Numbered from the stretch's first letter, positions 27,045 to 36,686 are shown. The stretch is 64,000 nt of DNA from Caballeronia sp. GAFFF1 (GCF_023630705.1 NZ_JALQEM010000041.1:62001-126000); one strand, 5' to 3'. Program-made: numbers and translations. Notes: generated by a model from the letters alone, not told the origin.

Positions 27045-27977
27045 ATGAACCGCCTGTCCGTTTCGTCGCTGCGCCGGGGCGCGTTGATCGGCACGCTTGC
27101 CTTTTCGGGCGCGCTTTGCGGTGTCGCACACGCGGCAGCACCGCTCACGATCGGCATGACCTTTCAGGAAATGAACAACCCGTATTTCGTCACGATGCAA
27201 AAGGCGCTGAACGAAGCGGCGAATTCGATCGGCGCGAAGGTCGTCGTCACCGACGCACACCATGACGTCAGCAAGCAGGTCAGCGACGTCGAAGACATGC
27301 TGCAGAAGAAGATCGACATTCTGCTCGTCAATCCCACCGATTCGACCGGCATTCAATCGGCCGTCACGGCGGCGAAGAAAGCGGGCGCGGTCGTCGTTGC
27401 GGTCGATGCGAACGCCAACGGTCCCGTCGACTCCTTCGTCGGCTCGAAGAACTACGACGCTGGCGTGATGTCGTGCGAATACCTGGCGAAAGCGATCGGT
27501 GGCAGCGGCGAAGTGGCCATCCTCGACGGCATTCCCGTCGTGCCGATTCTCGAACGCGTGCGCGGCTGCAAGGCGGGGCTCGCGAAGTTCCCGAACGTAA
27601 AGCTCGTCGATACGCAGAACGGCAAGCAGGAGCGCGCGACCGCTCTGTCGGTGACGGAGAACATGATCTCCGCGCATCCGAACCTGAAGGGCATCTTCAG
27701 CGTCAACGACGGCGGCGCGATGGGTTCGCTCTCGGCCATTACGTCGTCGGGCAAGGACATCAAGCTGACGAGCGTCGATGGCGCGCCCGAAGCGGTCGAT
27801 GCGATCCAGAAGCCGAACTCGAAGTTCATCGAAACGACGGCGCAGTTCCCGGCCGATCAGGTTCGCATCGCGCTCGGCGTCGCATTGGCCAAGAAGTGGG
27901 GCGCGACCGTGCCGAAGGCCGTGCCGGTCGACGTGAAGGTGGTCGACAAGGACAACGCCAAGGGCTTCACCTGGTAA
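27045..27977 (+). CDS. Sugar/polyol ABC transporter periplasmic binding protein (RbsB-like)
   Basis: The 310-residue protein starts at ATG 27045 after TAGGAGACACAACT. A Sec signal peptide (hydrophobic 12-24, cleavage probably after VAHA at about 30) precedes a type I periplasmic fold: IGMTFQEMNNPYFVTMQKAL, VNPTDSTGIQSAV and IFSVNDGGAMGSLSAI are typical of the ribose/galactitol/erythritol group (Peripla_BP_4). It delivers a sugar or polyol to the membrane parts encoded next. It is the first gene of the transport operon. Confidence 0.93.
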   Translation: MNRLSVSSLRRGALIGTLAFSGALCGVAHAAAPLTIGMTFQEMNNPYFVTMQKALNEAANSIGAKVVVTDAHHDVSKQVSDVEDMLQKKIDILLVNPTDSTGIQSAVTAAKKAGAVVVAVDANANGPVDSFVGSKNYDAGVMSCEYLAKAIGGSGEVAILDGIPVVPILERVRGCKAGLAKFPNVKLVDTQNGKQERATALSVTENMISAHPNLKGIFSVNDGGAMGSLSAITSSGKDIKLTSVDGAPEAVDAIQKPNSKFIETTAQFPADQVRIALGVALAKKWGATVPKAVPVDVKVVDKDNAKGFTW

Positions 27978-28024
27978 AACGCGATGTGTGCGGACGGCCC
28001 GCCGTCCGCCCGAAAGAGGCGCAG

Positions 28025-29545
28025 ATGGACACCATTCTCAGGCTCAAGCACATCACGAAGAGCTTTCCCGGCGTGAAGGCGCTGCAGGACATTCACATCG
28101 AGATCGCGCGTGGCGAAATTCACGCCCTGCTCGGCGAGAACGGCGCGGGGAAATCGACGTTGATGAAGATCCTTTGCGGGATCTATCAGCCGGACTCGGG
28201 CGAGATCGAGATCGACGGGCAGACGCGTCAGTTCGACAACTATCACGATGCGGTGTCGGCGGGCGTGGGTATCGTGTTTCAGGAATTCAGCCTGATTCCG
28301 TACCTTAACGCGATCGACAACATCTTTCTGGGCCGCGAGCGCCGCACGGTCTGGCGCACGCGCGACCGCGCCGCCATGCGCCGTGAAGCCGCGCATATCT
28401 TTGCGCGCCTCGGCGTTGGCATCGATCTGGATGTGCCTATCCGTACGCTGTCGGTGGCGCAGCAGCAGTTCGTCGAGATCGGCAAGGCGTTGTCGCTCAA
28501 CGCGCGCATTCTGATTCTCGACGAGCCGACCGCCACGCTGACGCCCGCCGAGGCCGATCATCTGTTCACGATCATGCGGCAGTTGAAGCAGCAGGGCGTG
28601 GCGATGATCTTCATCTCGCATCATCTGGAAGAGATTTTCGATGTCTGCGACCGCATCACCGTGCTGCGCGACGGCCAGTATGTCGGCATGACAGACGTGG
28701 CAAAGACCGATGTCGAACGGCTCGTGGAGATGATGGTCGGACGGCGCATCGAGAGCAGCTTTCCGCCGAAGCCCGAGTTACGCGACGATGCCAGGACCGT
28801 GCTCGACGTGAGCTCGCTGCAGATCACGAAGGACGGTCCGGTCAATGCGTTCACGTTGCGCGAGGGCGAGATTCTCGGCTTCGCGGGGCTCGTGGGTTCG
28901 GGCCGCACGGAGACTGCGCTTGCCGTGATCGGCGCGGAGCCGGTTCATGCGAAGGAGATTCGCGTGCACGGCGCGATGGCGAAACTATCGGACCCCGCCG
29001 ATGCGCTCCGTTCAGGCATCGGCATTCTGCCCGAGAGCCGCAAGACGGAAGGGCTCGTCACTTCGTTCTCGATCCGCGACAACATCTCGCTGAACAACCT
29101 CGGCAAGTATCGCTCGCTGCGCTGGTTCTTGAATCACCGCATCGAGGCTCGCACGACGGCGGAGATCATGAAACGCGTCGGCGTGAAGGCGCCGTCGATG
29201 CACACCGAAGTCGCGACGCTGTCGGGCGGAAACCAGCAGAAAGTTGTGATCGCGCGCTGGCTGAATCATCACACGCGCATCCTCGTCTTCGACGAACCGA
29301 CGCGCGGCATCGACGTCGGCGCGAAAGCGGAAATCTACGGGCTGATGCGCGAACTCACCGCGCGCGGCTACTCGATCATCATGATCTCGTCGGAGTTGCC
29401 GGAGATCGTCGGCATGTGCGACCGCGTCTGTGTGTTCCGGCAGGGACGCATCGAGGCGATCCTGAGCGGCGACGCGATCGATTCGAACACGGTCATGACC
29501 TATGCAACAGCCGGGGCACGCGGAGCGACACATGAACACGCCTGA
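28025..29545 (+). CDS. Sugar/polyol ABC transporter ATPase (RbsA-like, two domains)
   Basis: The 506-residue cytoplasmic ATPase has two nucleotide-binding halves. The first has Walker A GENGAGKST near residue 38, signature LSVAQQQF and Walker B ILILDEP. The second half has an atypical P-loop region (GFAGLVGSGRTE), signature LSGGNQQKVVIARWL and Walker B VFDEPTRGIDVG, the pattern of the RbsA/XylG/MglA group. It starts at ATG 28025 after AGAGGCG, 47 bp from the binding protein, and overlaps the permease start by 14 bp, so translation is probably coupled. Confidence 0.93.
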   Translation: MDTILRLKHITKSFPGVKALQDIHIEIARGEIHALLGENGAGKSTLMKILCGIYQPDSGEIEIDGQTRQFDNYHDAVSAGVGIVFQEFSLIPYLNAIDNIFLGRERRTVWRTRDRAAMRREAAHIFARLGVGIDLDVPIRTLSVAQQQFVEIGKALSLNARILILDEPTATLTPAEADHLFTIMRQLKQQGVAMIFISHHLEEIFDVCDRITVLRDGQYVGMTDVAKTDVERLVEMMVGRRIESSFPPKPELRDDARTVLDVSSLQITKDGPVNAFTLREGEILGFAGLVGSGRTETALAVIGAEPVHAKEIRVHGAMAKLSDPADALRSGIGILPESRKTEGLVTSFSIRDNISLNNLGKYRSLRWFLNHRIEARTTAEIMKRVGVKAPSMHTEVATLSGGNQQKVVIARWLNHHTRILVFDEPTRGIDVGAKAEIYGLMRELTARGYSIIMISSELPEIVGMCDRVCVFRQGRIEAILSGDAIDSNTVMTYATAGARGATHEHA

Positions 29546-30536
29546 CACATCTTCTCCGAACTCACGTAACGTCGCCGCCGCCAGCACGCACGGCAGCGCA
29601 GGCTCGCGCTTCGCGAGCTTCAGACGTTCGACGCTCTTCTATCCGCTCATCGGCCTGATCGTCGTCTGTATCGTGATGATGGTAGCGAGTTCCAGTTTCC
29701 TGTCCGCCGCGAACCTCGAAAACGTGCTGCGGCAAGTGTCGATCAACGCGATCATCGCGGTCGGCATGACCTGCGTGATTCTCACGGGCGGTATCGATCT
29801 GTCGGTCGGTTCGGTCATGGCGCTGTCGGGCACGATCGCGGCCGGATTGATGGTCTCGGGCCTGAACGCGGTCGCGGCCTTGCTAACGGGCGTCGCGGTC
29901 GGACTCGGCTTCGGCGTCGCCAACGGCTTCTTCGTGGCGTTCGCGCGCATGCCGCCGATCATCGTCACGCTCGCGACGATGGGCATCGCGCGCGGCCTCG
30001 GTCTCATCTATACCGGCGGCTATCCGATCGACGGTTTGCCCGACTGGGTCAGCTTCTTCGGCAGCGGCAAAGTGCTCGGCATTCAGGCGCCGGTTCTCAT
30101 CATGCTCGCCGTCTATCTGATCGCCTGGCTGCTGCTCGACCGCATGCCGTTCGGCCGTTACGTCTATGCGATCGGCGGCAACGAACAGGCCACGCGCTTG
30201 TCGGGCGTGCGCGTGGCCCGTGTGAAGCTGATCGTCTACACGCTGTCCGGGCTTACGTCCGCGTTCGCCGCAATCGTGCTGACCGGGCGTCTGATGAGCG
30301 GCCAGCCGAACGCGGGCGTCGGCTTCGAACTCGACGCGATCGCGGCGGTGGTGCTCGGCGGCACGTCGATATCCGGCGGACGCGGATCGATCCTCGGCAC
30401 GCTCGTCGGCGCGCTGTTGCTAGGGGTGCTGAACAACGGCCTGAACATGATCGGCGTGAATCCGTACGTACAGAACGTGATCAAGGGCGGAATCATCCTG
30501 CTCGCGATCTATATCAGCCGCGAACGCTCGCGCTGA
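29532..30536 (+). CDS. Sugar/polyol ABC transporter permease (RbsC-like)
   Basis: The 334-residue inner-membrane permease starts at ATG 29532 inside the end of the ATPase gene, with GGAGCGAC before it. It has an N-terminal Ser/Asn-rich cytosolic tail, about ten hydrophobic helices and the family motifs GMTCVILTGGIDLSVGSVMA and AAVVLGGTSISGGRGSILGT, the latter being the ATPase-coupling loop. It should work as a homodimer. The neighbouring dehydrogenase and kinase point to a polyol substrate. Confidence 0.93.
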   Translation: MNTPDTSSPNSRNVAAASTHGSAGSRFASFRRSTLFYPLIGLIVVCIVMMVASSSFLSAANLENVLRQVSINAIIAVGMTCVILTGGIDLSVGSVMALSGTIAAGLMVSGLNAVAALLTGVAVGLGFGVANGFFVAFARMPPIIVTLATMGIARGLGLIYTGGYPIDGLPDWVSFFGSGKVLGIQAPVLIMLAVYLIAWLLLDRMPFGRYVYAIGGNEQATRLSGVRVARVKLIVYTLSGLTSAFAAIVLTGRLMSGQPNAGVGFELDAIAAVVLGGTSISGGRGSILGTLVGALLLGVLNNGLNMIGVNPYVQNVIKGGIILLAIYISRERSR

Positions 30537-30569
30537 TCTCCTCAAGCTGCGAACTTCAACGAGAGACAT

Positions 30570-31664
30570 ATGACGACACAGAACACCGAGTCCCGGATGA
30601 CCGCCATCGTGTGCCACGCGCCCGAGGATTACCGCGTCGAACAGGTGACGAAGCCGCGCGCCGGCCGCAACGAACTCGTACTCCGGATCGCCGCCTGCGG
30701 CATCTGCGCAAGCGACTGCAAGTGCTACACCGGCGCGAAAATGTTCTGGGGCGGCCCGAGCCCGTGGGTGAAGGCGCCGGTGATTCCGGGCCACGAATTC
30801 TTCGGCTATGTCGAGGAAGCGGGCGAGGGCGCGGCCGAGCATTTCGGCGTGCAGGTCGGCGATCGCGTGATCGCGGAACAGATCGTGCCTTGCGGGAAAT
30901 GCCGCTATTGCAAGTCGGGCCAGTACTGGATGTGCGAAGTCCACAACATCTTCGGCTTTCAGCGCGAAGTCGCCGATGGCGGCATGGCCGAGTACATGCG
31001 TATTCCGCCGACGGCGCTCGTCCACAAGATCCCGCTTGGGGTATCGCTCGAAGATGCGGCGATCATCGAGCCGCTGTCGTGCGCAATCCACACGGTCAAT
31101 CGCGGCGACGTTCAACTGGATGATGTCGTGGTCATCGCGGGGGCGGGTCCGCTCGGTCTGATGATGACGCAGGTCGCGCATCTGAAGACGCCGAAGAAAC
31201 TCGTCGTGATCGATCTCATCGACGAGCGCCTCGAACTCGCGAAACAGTACGGCGCGGACGTGGTCATCAATCCGACGAAGGAGAACGCGCTCGACGTGAT
31301 CAAGTCGCTGACCGATGGCTACGGCTGCGACGTATATATCGAAACGACCGGCGCGCCGATCGGCGTGACGCAAGGTCTCGATCTCATCCGCAAGCTCGGG
31401 CGCTTCGTCGAGTTCAGCGTGTTCGGCGCGGATGCCACGGTGGACTGGTCGATTATCGGCGACCGCAAGGAACTGGACGTGCGCGGCGCGCATCTGGGAC
31501 CGTACTGCTATCCGATCGCGATCGATCTCCTCGCGCGCGGGCTCGTCACGTCGAAAGGCATCGTCACGCATGGGTTCTCGCTCGAGGAATGGGACGAGGC
31601 GATCAAGGTCGCGAATTCGACCGATTCCATCAAGGTGTTGCTCAAGCCGGCCGGTGCGCAGTGA
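30570..31664 (+). CDS. Zn-dependent alditol dehydrogenase, EltD-like
   Basis: The 364-residue cytosolic medium-chain dehydrogenase has catalytic zinc ligands Cys46 (GICASD) and His75-Glu76 (IPGHEFFG), structural zinc Cys108/111/114/122 (PCGKCRYCKSGQYWMC) and an NAD fold with IAGAGPLGLMMTQVAHL. The words FGADATVDWSIIGDRKELDV and RGAHLGPYC recall the erythritol/L-threitol dehydrogenase EltD of mycobacteria more than generic sorbitol dehydrogenases; this comparison is from memory. It would oxidise an alditol to a ketose with NAD+. It lies 33 bp after the permease and its TGA overlaps a possible GTG start of the kinase. Confidence 0.85.
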   Translation: MTTQNTESRMTAIVCHAPEDYRVEQVTKPRAGRNELVLRIAACGICASDCKCYTGAKMFWGGPSPWVKAPVIPGHEFFGYVEEAGEGAAEHFGVQVGDRVIAEQIVPCGKCRYCKSGQYWMCEVHNIFGFQREVADGGMAEYMRIPPTALVHKIPLGVSLEDAAIIEPLSCAIHTVNRGDVQLDDVVVIAGAGPLGLMMTQVAHLKTPKKLVVIDLIDERLELAKQYGADVVINPTKENALDVIKSLTDGYGCDVYIETTGAPIGVTQGLDLIRKLGRFVEFSVFGADATVDWSIIGDRKELDVRGAHLGPYCYPIAIDLLARGLVTSKGIVTHGFSLEEWDEAIKVANSTDSIKVLLKPAGAQ

Positions 31665-31681
31665 TCACGCACACAGAAGCG

Positions 31682-33226
31682 ATGGAATACGTGATTGGCG
31701 TGGACATAGGCACGCAGAGCACCAAGGCGCTGCTCGTCGGGCGCGATGGCGCCATCGTCGCGAAGCATTCGAGCAGCTATCAGCCCGATACGCCGAAGCC
31801 GCTTTGGGCCGAGCAATGGCCGTCGGTGTGGTTCGATGCCGTCGACGAATGCATCGCACATTGCGTGGCGGAGGCTGTGGCGCAGGGCATCGATGCGGCA
31901 TCGATTCGCGGCGTGTGCGTGAGCAGTCTTTACGGCGGCTCGGGCATCCCGGTGGATGAAGCGATCGAACCGCTGCATCCCTGTCTCATCTGGATGGACC
32001 GGCGCGCGACCGGAGAAGCCGATCGCGTGCGCGAGCAAGTCGATCTCGATCGATTGCAGGCGATCACCGGCAATGGCGTCGACAGCTATTACGGTTTCAC
32101 GAAAATGCTGTGGCTGCGCGAGCATCGTCCGGACGTGTGGGCGAAGACGCGTTATTTCCTGCCGCCGAACGCGTACGTCATTCATCGTCTCACCGGGGAG
32201 ATCGCGGTCGATCACAGTTCGGCGGGAAACATCGGCGGCTTGTATGACGTCGCGCGGCGCGGCTGGTCCGCCGAGATGCTCGACGCGCTCGGCATCCCCG
32301 CGCGCATGATGCCGCAGCGGCTCGTCGAATCGACCGATATCGTCGGCGGGCTGCTGCCGCAATGGGCCGCGCGATGGGGCCTGGCGGCGGGCACGCCGGT
32401 GGTCGCGGGCGGCGTCGATGCGGCCGTGGCGACCTTCGCGGCCGGCGTGGCGCGCGCGGGTCAGCATGTCGCGATGATCGGCACGAGCATGTGCTGGGGC
32501 TACATCAACCAGCACGTCGATGCGCGTCATGGGCTCGTGTCGATGCCGCACGTATTCAACGGCACGCGCGATCTGTACGTGTTCGGCGGCGCGATCACGG
32601 CGGGCGCGTCAGTGACGTGGTTTCGCGAGCAGTTCTGTCAGGCAGAAATCGCGGCGGCGCGCGCGTTGCCGCACGGCGATCCGCACGTGCTGCTGGAGGA
32701 AGCCGCCGCCGCCGTGCCGGCCGGTGCGCAGGGCGCGATGTTCCTGCCGTATCTGATGGGCGAGCGCAGTCCGGTCTGGGATGCGAAGGCGAGCGGCGCG
32801 TTCGTCGGCCTGAGTCTCGCGCACACGCGCGCGCATCTCTACCGGGCCGTGCTCGAGGGCGTTTCCTTCGCGCTCAAGCACAACATTGAGGCGGGACGAA
32901 AGGGCTCGAAACTGCTCGACGACAAGCTGATCGTCGTGGGCGGCGCCGCGCATTCGCCTCTGTGGATGCAGATCATCGCGGACGTCACCGGCTTTCCTGT
33001 CTGGACGATCGGCGAGGAAGTGGAAGCCGCGTTGGGCGCGGCGCTGCTCGCGGCAGTCGGCACCGGACTGGTGACGCCCGATACCGCGCAAACCGGCTGG
33101 TCGACGCTCATCGAGCGGGCGCGGCCGGACGCTGCACGCGTGGCCCGTTATGCCGATTATTTCGATGTCTACACGGCGCTTTATCCGGCGCTCATGCCAT
33201 CCATGCACAGGTTGCAATCGATATGA
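31682..33226 (+). CDS. FGGY-family carbohydrate kinase (xylulokinase-like)
   Basis: The 514-residue cytosolic kinase has the N-terminal phosphate loop VIGVDIGTQSTKALLV, LIWMDRRAT and a C-terminal FGGY domain with LIVVGGAAHSPLWMQIIADV and EAALGAALLAAVGTG. It starts at ATG 31682; a GTG at 31661 overlaps the dehydrogenase stop and would add seven residues, giving tighter coupling. Members phosphorylate D-xylulose, erythritol, ribulose and other polyol-derived sugars. Together with the EltD-like dehydrogenase it probably phosphorylates the ketose formed. It overlaps the next gene by 4 bp (ATGA). Confidence 0.9.
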   Translation: MEYVIGVDIGTQSTKALLVGRDGAIVAKHSSSYQPDTPKPLWAEQWPSVWFDAVDECIAHCVAEAVAQGIDAASIRGVCVSSLYGGSGIPVDEAIEPLHPCLIWMDRRATGEADRVREQVDLDRLQAITGNGVDSYYGFTKMLWLREHRPDVWAKTRYFLPPNAYVIHRLTGEIAVDHSSAGNIGGLYDVARRGWSAEMLDALGIPARMMPQRLVESTDIVGGLLPQWAARWGLAAGTPVVAGGVDAAVATFAAGVARAGQHVAMIGTSMCWGYINQHVDARHGLVSMPHVFNGTRDLYVFGGAITAGASVTWFREQFCQAEIAAARALPHGDPHVLLEEAAAAVPAGAQGAMFLPYLMGERSPVWDAKASGAFVGLSLAHTRAHLYRAVLEGVSFALKHNIEAGRKGSKLLDDKLIVVGGAAHSPLWMQIIADVTGFPVWTIGEEVEAALGAALLAAVGTGLVTPDTAQTGWSTLIERARPDAARVARYADYFDVYTALYPALMPSMHRLQSI

Positions 33227-33957
33227 AAACCGAGTTCGACTTTAGCGGCAAGCGCGTTCTGGTGACGGGTGCATCGAGCGGGATCGGGCGTGCCTGCGCG
33301 CAGACGCTGGCGCGTTGCGGCGCACGTGTCGTCGCGGCGGGACGCGATACCGCCGCGCTCGATACGCTCGCGAACGAAACGGGCTGCGCGACGCTGCGGC
33401 TCGACGTGGGCGCGCATCGTTCGGTCATCGATGCGGCGCTGGAGCCGTTCGATGCGTTCGATGGTCTCGTGAACTGCGCGGGCATTGCATCGCTCGAACC
33501 GGCGCTCGAATTCGACGCGGACGCATTCGACCGCGTGATGGCCGTCAATGCCCGAGGCGCCGCGCTGGTCGCCCGAGCCATCGCGCTAAAGATGGTCGGC
33601 CGTGGCGGCAGCATTGTGAACGTGTCGAGTCAGGCGTCGCTCGTCGGCTTGCCGGACCATCTCAGCTATTGCGCATCGAAAGCGGCACTGGATTCGATTA
33701 CTCGCGTGCTTTGCATCGAACTCGGACGGCATGGCATCCGCGTCAACAGTGTCAATCCGACGGTCACGCTCACGCCGATGGCACGCTTTGCCTGGAGCGA
33801 TCCGGTCAAGAGCCAGCCGATGCTTCAGGCAATTCCGCTCGGACGGTTCGCGGAGCCAGAGGAAGTCGTGGCGCCTGTTCTGTTCTTGCTGAGCGATGCG
33901 GCGTCGATGATCAGCGGGGTTTCGCTGGCGGTCGATGGGGGGTATACGGCGCGGTGA
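33223..33957 (+). CDS. SDR resembling L-xylulose reductase (DCXR)
   Basis: The 244-residue protein starts in an ATGA overlap with the kinase. It has cofactor loop LVTGASSGIGRACAQTLARC, AAGRD after strand two (NADPH type), catalytic Ser136 (VNVSSQAS), Tyr149 and Lys153 (LSYCASKAALDS), and VNPTVTLTPM then WSDPVKSQPMLQAIPLGRFA. These motifs, and the positions 136/149/153, match animal L-xylulose reductase (DCXR), which interconverts L-xylulose and xylitol. In this operon it may reduce a ketose to an alditol that the MDR gene product then oxidises at another carbon. It is the last gene of the unit. Confidence 0.87.
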   Translation: MKTEFDFSGKRVLVTGASSGIGRACAQTLARCGARVVAAGRDTAALDTLANETGCATLRLDVGAHRSVIDAALEPFDAFDGLVNCAGIASLEPALEFDADAFDRVMAVNARGAALVARAIALKMVGRGGSIVNVSSQASLVGLPDHLSYCASKAALDSITRVLCIELGRHGIRVNSVNPTVTLTPMARFAWSDPVKSQPMLQAIPLGRFAEPEEVVAPVLFLLSDAASMISGVSLAVDGGYTAR

Positions 33958-35005
33958 AGGATGGTTGCGTTGACATCACTATTCCCCTTTCTATCAACTT
34001 TTCGCAATGTCCTTAACAGTCGCGAATCACGCAACGAAGATCGCGCTACCACGTGGTAACGGCCTTCAGTCAAAACCTCGCGTACTCTGCGATCAAACTG
34101 AGGATGGTCTGCCGATGGTTGCGCGGGACGCGAGCATCCGGTCGCGATAGCGGTCTGCGGCGATCGCTGGGCCGACCCTATGACGCCATGCCGCGTTTGG
34201 CGGAGTGGTTGGCAACTTCCGGCCGGATTAAACAGACTTCCGGGAAGCGCAACTCTAGAGCCTCGTGGACCGCGCATGGTGGCCCACTCGTTCGCGTGTC
34301 TGGCAGATGTCCTCTGCCACCTGATATCGAAGTCTTAGGGCGAACGTCGGCGACCATGTGTGCGCAGAACGTCGCCAACCGGGGTACTGGACGCGCTCGG
34401 AACCTCGCCGCTTGGGGGACGCGCCCATTCGGCCGGCCAGGAACGGCTGCCCGTGCCGGCATGCCCGGCCCTGCCAGGAACCGTCTCGGCCGTCACGACC
34501 AGATCGTGATAATACGACTTATCACGCTTGCGGCCCGGCGTTCGTGCGCTGTTTAGAGCGAGCGCCTCCGTCGGGGACGGCCCGTAGCGGCGCGATTCAG
34601 CGTAACCCCGCTAAAGGAGTTGTCCAGCTTCGAAAGCGCGCGAAGCCCCAGATGGGAAGCGATCGGCGCGAGTCCGATGCCCTCATCGGCCGACGGCAAT
34701 TAGGTGTAACCGCTGTTAGAGCGTCGATACCGGGTGCGTGATCGTCCTCGCTGCCACACTGGCTTGGACGGGCGGACGAAGCGCGGCGGGGGCAGCGCGG
34801 ACGCAATCCTGTGTGTACTCGCGGGCTGGGGACTAGCAGACGGCTAGATCGGCAACCTCACCGCACGGGCTGCGAGGTTCACAGTAGCCCGCAGGCACCC
34901 TAAGTTCGCCGTGCCACCGGCGTCTCCGTGCTTCGCCACCTTTACAGCGGCGCGCTTCCGTTGGAAACGTTACCAGTGAGCTGCTGAAACGGTATATTTT
35001 TGCCG
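33958..35005. other. About 1 kb without a recognisable gene
   Basis: Several overlapping frames of 60-170 codons exist but all are Arg/Pro/Ser-rich, without domains or ribosome sites. No tRNA, rRNA, inverted repeats of an insertion sequence or CRISPR was seen. It probably holds long-decayed sequence between the polyol operon and the convergent NYN gene. Confidence 0.45.
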
Positions 35006-36181
35006 TCACTCATCCGTGGTGCTCTCAACGTCTTTGCGTGAAGCGCGGCTTCGAGAAGTCGATTTGCGCAAGCGCTTCGCCGGCTGTTTCTCGGCGATCG
35101 CTCCCTGTACTGACTGCTTATCGCCCTGACTGTCGGCCGTCTCCAGCGCGGATGCGGTTGCTGCGGTCATCTTAGCGCGGCGCTGCCCGGACGCTTTCTC
35201 TTTCTTCGGTTCCTTCGGGGGTTCAGACGTCCTGCTCAGAGCGACCGCATCCGCTTCTGGGCGATTCACCGGCGGCGCTTTCTGCGTATCCTCGGACCTT
35301 CCCGTATCGGCCTTGTTGTGTTCTCTCGTAACGGCCGGTGCAGCCGTTTGTCCCGCGTCTTTCGCAGTCGTGGCGTACGAACGAGCAACGAAGGCGCCGT
35401 TTTTGTCGTCACGTCCCACGGCGAAGACGCCACGCACTTGGGCCTCCTCGAGCAGGTTACCGAACGCCCTAAACCCGTACTGAGTCTCGCTGAAGCCAGG
35501 CTTGCGTCGCTTGATCGCGCTCTTAAGCACCGACGCCCAGATCTTGCCGCTTTCGCCACGTTCGAGGGAAAGCGCCTCGAAGGTTTCTGCCGCGATGGCG
35601 ATCGCCTGCGACCTACGCGCCTCGACTTCCTCTTTCGGCTGGCGATCCTCTTCTGACATACGCTTTGCTTCACGCGCTTCTTGCTTAGCGCTTGCGCGTT
35701 GCTGCTCCCGGACCAGATCGTCGTAGAAGATGAATTCGTCGCAGTTTGCGACAAGCAAGTCGGAAGTGGACTGCTTAACGCCGATGCCGATCACCTTCCT
35801 CGCGTTTTCTCGTAGCTTGGAAACCAGTGGTGAGAAGTCGGAGTCCCCGCTGATAATCACGAAAGTATCGACATGTGACTTGGTGTAGCAAAGGTCGAGG
35901 GCATCGACGACAAGACGGATATCGGCCGAATTCTTGCCGGATTGGCGCACATGCGGAATTTCGATTAATTCGAAACTGGCTTCATGCATCGACGCCTTGA
36001 AGCCCTTGTAACGGTCCCAGTCGCAATAGGCTTTCTTGACGACGATGCTTCCCTTTAGTAGTAGACGCTCAAGAACCGGCCTGATGTCGAACCTCTCGTA
36101 CTTGGCATCGCGTACACCTATCGCGACGTTCTCGAAGTCGCAGAACAACGCCATGTTGACGCTTTCGTGAGGTCCGGCCAT
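35006..36181 (-). CDS. NYN-domain (PIN-like) protein with OST-HTH/LOTUS domain
   Basis: The 391-residue protein starts at ATG 36181 after AGGAGA. Residues 8-160 are an NYN/LabA-like nuclease domain with the acidic set Asp15 (FCDFENVA), Asp87 (NSADIRLVVDA) and Asp113/Asp115 (IISGDSDFSPLV). Residues 160-200 are a charged coiled linker. Residues 200-275 fit an OST-HTH (LOTUS) RNA-binding domain (KSAIKRRKPGFSETQYGFRA). The last 115 residues are Lys/Arg/Ser/Glu-rich and disordered. Such proteins are metal-dependent RNases or RNA-binding regulators. It stands alone. Confidence 0.88.
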   Translation of the reverse strand: MAGPHESVNMALFCDFENVAIGVRDAKYERFDIRPVLERLLLKGSIVVKKAYCDWDRYKGFKASMHEASFELIEIPHVRQSGKNSADIRLVVDALDLCYTKSHVDTFVIISGDSDFSPLVSKLRENARKVIGIGVKQSTSDLLVANCDEFIFYDDLVREQQRASAKQEAREAKRMSEEDRQPKEEVEARRSQAIAIAAETFEALSLERGESGKIWASVLKSAIKRRKPGFSETQYGFRAFGNLLEEAQVRGVFAVGRDDKNGAFVARSYATTAKDAGQTAAPAVTREHNKADTGRSEDTQKAPPVNRPEADAVALSRTSEPPKEPKKEKASGQRRAKMTAATASALETADSQGDKQSVQGAIAEKQPAKRLRKSTSRSRASRKDVESTTDE

Positions 36182-36257
36182 ACGATTCTCCTGTTGATGC
36201 CGTGCATTGCTCAATGCATGCATGATAGCGTGCCGAATATGTGAACTCGACTCAGCA

Positions 36258-36530
36258 GACTATCCGCCAAAGATGCTGCGACTGTTAGGGCTGACTGCGG
36301 CAACCGCGACGCAGATTGCCGACGAGATGGAACAATGGCTCGCCGAGGAAGCCAGCGACGGCTTCGACGCGATGTTCCCGTTCCTGCGCGAAGGCCTCGA
36401 CGATTTCGTCATCAAGGTGGTGCCGGAGTTGCAGCGGCGCGGCCTCTTCCGGCGGTCTTACGAGGGCGCCACACTGCGTGAGCATCTAGGCTTGCCTAGG
36501 CCGGTCAACCGCTTCTTCCAGCGCGGCTGA
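36258..36530 (+). pseudogene. C-terminal piece of an NtaA/SnaA-type FMN monooxygenase
   Basis: The frame ending at TGA 36528-36530 reads IADEMEQWLAEEASDGFDAM, then VIKVVPELQRRGLFRRSYEG and LREHLGLPRPVNRF. This is the unmistakable end of bacterial luciferase-like monooxygenases of the NtaA/SnaA/DszA group, which normally have about 440 residues. Only the last 85 or so remain; the N-terminal 80 percent has been deleted up to the NYN gene's promoter region. It is non-functional. Confidence 0.85.
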
Positions 36531-36686
36531 TGCGCGCGGCGTCGCTAGCACGGCGTACGAACTCGCGCGGCGGGGCGTGTCGGTGACGCTCATCGAGAAG
36601 GGGATTATCGGCGGGGAACAGTCGGGACGGAACTGGGGCTGGGTGCGCCAGCAGAACCGCGACCTGCACCGGCATCGAGAAGTACT
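36531..36686 (+). pseudogene. Internal piece of a DadA-like FAD amine oxidoreductase
   Basis: Just after the monooxygenase stop, a frame reads STAYELARRGVSVTLIEKG, then GGEQSGRNWGWVRQQNRDL. These are the first helix, the end of strand two with the ribose-binding Glu, and the FAD-contact loop of DadA-type oxidoreductases. The preceding Gly-x-Gly-x-x-Gly loop is missing and the sequence ends after about 50 residues at the junction with the binding-protein fragment. It is a deletion remnant. Confidence 0.8.

Noticed and set aside
33958..35005. Insertion sequence or prophage in the empty stretch
   Set aside because: No transposase motif, terminal inverted repeats, target duplication or phage gene could be seen.
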